A stretch of DNA of 64,000 nucleotides from Micavibrio aeruginosavorus EPB. Its GTDB lineage: Bacteria; Pseudomonadota; Alphaproteobacteria; Micavibrionales; Micavibrionaceae. The stretch spans positions 2,394,611 to 2,458,610 of the forward strand of contig NC_020812.1 of NCBI RefSeq assembly GCF_000348745.1, in the 5' to 3' direction. The position numbers and the translations under genes are program-made. This document shows, piece after piece, positions 62,584-64,000 of this stretch (the stretch's first letter is position 1; each line of letters begins with the position of its first letter). A model generated the notes under the pieces. It was not told where the DNA came from. It saw only the letters and a list, made by a program, of their open reading frames with translations, and did not search any database.

Positions 62584-63210
62584 TTATTGGCCGAGCAGGT
62601 CATCCACCACGGGCATGTCTTCGACCACCAGCTCCTCATCGGTCAGGCTGACCATCCCGTCGGGGGACACCAAAACCGTTGAGCGGAACAGGCTGTCTTT
62701 AAAGATCATGCGGACGACCAGGGTTTTGGTCCCGTCTTTGGCTTCCCCCGTCATGCGGACGGGTTCCAGCAGATTGCCAATCGCCTTGCGTGCGGCCTGC
62801 GGGGGGTCTTCCTTCCAGGCAATGTCATCAACGTTTTCAGCAATGATGAAACGCCCGTGACGTCCCCGCACATACGCAAAGAAAAACCGCACATAATCAA
62901 CGACGGCGCGATCATCCTTCAGCGTCAGGGGTGCGGCGCGGTTCAGCGCATAGATCGGGGCGTTGGTCCAGTCCAGAATGCGCAGCGGCTGGCTGGCCTC
63001 CGGGTTGTACAAAACATGGACGCGGCGGGCCGGGACCACCTCGTGATCCGCCAGATCCAGCAGGCGCCAGCCGGGATAAAACGACAATTCCGCCGCCAGG
63101 ACCGTAACCGTTCGGGGATTGAACGGTGCCCCGTCCAGAAGCGGGTTCACCGCCCCCATCAGGTTTTCGATTTCCAGCCGGTCCAGTTTTTGAAACGCAT
63201 CACGAAACAT
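62584..63210 (-). CDS. conserved protein of unknown function (family A, copy 2)
   Basis: The product of 208 residues has no signal peptide. It is related to the protein at 2093-2710: MGAVNPLLDG parallels QVNPIAGKY, APIYALNRAAPLTLKDD parallels SPPIHEVNAKAPIKLNEE, and YVRFFFAYVRGRHGRFIIAENVDD parallels the matching stretch there. The C-terminus is acidic (DEELVVEDMPVVDD). The ATG at 63210 aligns with the other copy's start; codons up to 63291 would add a poor N-terminus. It is divergent from the gene at 63381. Confidence 0.75.
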   Translation of the reverse strand: MFRDAFQKLDRLEIENLMGAVNPLLDGAPFNPRTVTVLAAELSFYPGWRLLDLADHEVVPARRVHVLYNPEASQPLRILDWTNAPIYALNRAAPLTLKDDRAVVDYVRFFFAYVRGRHGRFIIAENVDDIAWKEDPPQAARKAIGNLLEPVRMTGEAKDGTKTLVVRMIFKDSLFRSTVLVSPDGMVSLTDEELVVEDMPVVDDLLGQ

Positions 63211-63380
63211 GGCCGGGATTCTAGACAGGTTTGCGCGGGCCGACAAGCTGGCGCCGGGGGCAAAAACTTGAAAAACCGCGCCTTTTGGCAAGAATCCTGA
63301 CCCTGACCCCTTGTCTATGACAAAGCCAGCCCTATTTACCGTTTATATTAGTGTAAAACGATATATTAGAGTTTCAGCCA

Positions 63381-63821
63381 ATGCCTCATGAGCGCCGCGA
63401 GATTTTGTTTTATCTCCACGAAATTGCCCCCGCTTTGCTGGATGCTGCCATTCCCCTGATCGGGAAAATCCCGGATTCGCGGGATGTGCGGATTCTCGAC
63501 GTTATGCATACGCGGGACTTCCACCGGTCTTTCCACGACATTCAGGCCCGATTCCGCCCGTTGTTCAATGCCCGCAAACAGACCGAGGGCGTGATGTTCC
63601 GCGCCGCCGCCACGGGATTGTTCAAAAAGGAACAAATGGCCGGATTTATCGTTTCGGACGATGTGTTGCAGGATATTTTATTCGATGCCTGCAAGGCCTA
63701 TAAAATCAGTCTGCCCCGCAGCGCCGACAAAAAAGTGGTGGCCCAGGATCTGGCCATTGGGTTCGAATTGATTTTTGAAAGTGCCGGAGCCGGGCCCGCC
63801 CTTGCCCTGGAAGAAGCCTGA
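63381..63821 (+). CDS. small soluble protein of unknown function
   Basis: The product of 146 residues has no signal peptide or membrane helix. It is helical with a central RSFHDIQARFRPLFNARKQTE segment. I do not recognise it. It is divergent from the family A gene, with about 170 bases between starts that should contain promoters for both. The last 179 bases of the window (63822-64000) hold no gene I can see. Confidence 0.6.
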   Translation: MPHERREILFYLHEIAPALLDAAIPLIGKIPDSRDVRILDVMHTRDFHRSFHDIQARFRPLFNARKQTEGVMFRAAATGLFKKEQMAGFIVSDDVLQDILFDACKAYKISLPRSADKKVVAQDLAIGFELIFESAGAGPALALEEA

Positions 63822-64000
63822 TCTTCACCGCCACCCCGCTTTTGTTTTTATCCCGCGAAGTTCCCCGGATGTTCGCGGGATAAGTTTGTGGGGGAATCGG
63901 GGTTCAACATTGTGGGAAAGATTCCGACCCCATTTTGCCCCCGCTGACCCCTCTCAATCACACCGGCTTGCCACCCTGTTAAGATCTTTTTAACCAATTG

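Overview
The window is a GC-rich, densely coded stretch of a Gram-negative alphaproteobacterial chromosome. Support for this comes from the rpmH-rnpA-yidD-yidC cluster, an alphaproteobacterial-style neighbourhood of Tim44-like, fxsA, secB, dnaQ, coaE, aroE and ppsR genes, a UbiH-type ubiquinone hydroxylase, a PII protein, flagellar genes and an O-antigen ligase. The combination of a chromosomal Dot/Icm-type (type IVB) secretion locus with a large RTX/lectin protein would fit the Rhodospirillales/Micavibrionales area. I cannot fix the genus from the sequence alone.

Layout. (1) 1-5300: yidC (cut by the window edge), yidD, rnpA and rpmH with a near-consensus promoter and one DnaA box; then an unknown protein, an outer-membrane beta-barrel, a PII protein with an unusual T-loop, and a UbiH-family hydroxylase. 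(2) 5300-31630: a type IVB secretion locus. Read on the minus strand, gene order is DsbG-like, unknown, lytic transglycosylase, dotD, dotC, dotB, icmT, a TcpQ-domain protein, then (after an island on the opposite strand) dotI, dotH, dotG, dotF, dotE, dotP, dotN, dotO and three unknown genes. The order D-C-B-T ... I-H-G-F-E-P-N-O is the order traH-I-J-K ... M-N-O-P-Q-R-T-U of IncI1 conjugation regions. The opposite-strand island (18353-24413) carries two tandem paralogous secreted proteins of unknown function, then flgK and flgL. DotA, DotL and DotM homologues are not in the window. (3) 31769-36086: lemA, an HtpX-like protease, a Bax-inhibitor-family membrane protein and an NtrC-type regulator. 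(4) 36307-38552: tRNA-Ala followed by a visibly AT-rich three-gene operon (small protein, HExxH metalloprotease, dCTP deaminase), which looks horizontally acquired and is my best candidate for an undescribed defence-type system. (5) 38553-46400: a 1238-residue RTX/C-type lectin/LamG protein, a frameshifted DUF4402-like gene, an entericidin-like lipoprotein, small secreted proteins, an O-antigen ligase and an SseB-like protein. (6) 46417-59600: indoleamine 2,3-dioxygenase, mltA, a Tim44-like gene, fxsA, secB, two tandem ftsH genes, dnaQ, a membrane protein, a glutamine amidotransferase, coaE, aroE and ppsR. (7) 59656-64000: an imperfect palindromic repeat, two tandem divergent paralogues of unknown function, a paralogue of the unknown gene at 2093, and a small unknown gene.

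The central system is the type IVB machine: DotC/DotD/DotH/DotG (plus perhaps the TcpQ protein) would form the envelope-spanning core, DotI/DotE/DotP/IcmT/DotF the inner-membrane part, and DotO and DotB the ATPases. The transglycosylase and the DsbG-like protein would open the cell wall and fold disulfide-containing components. Functions are assigned from recognised family features; unknown genes are described but left unnamed.
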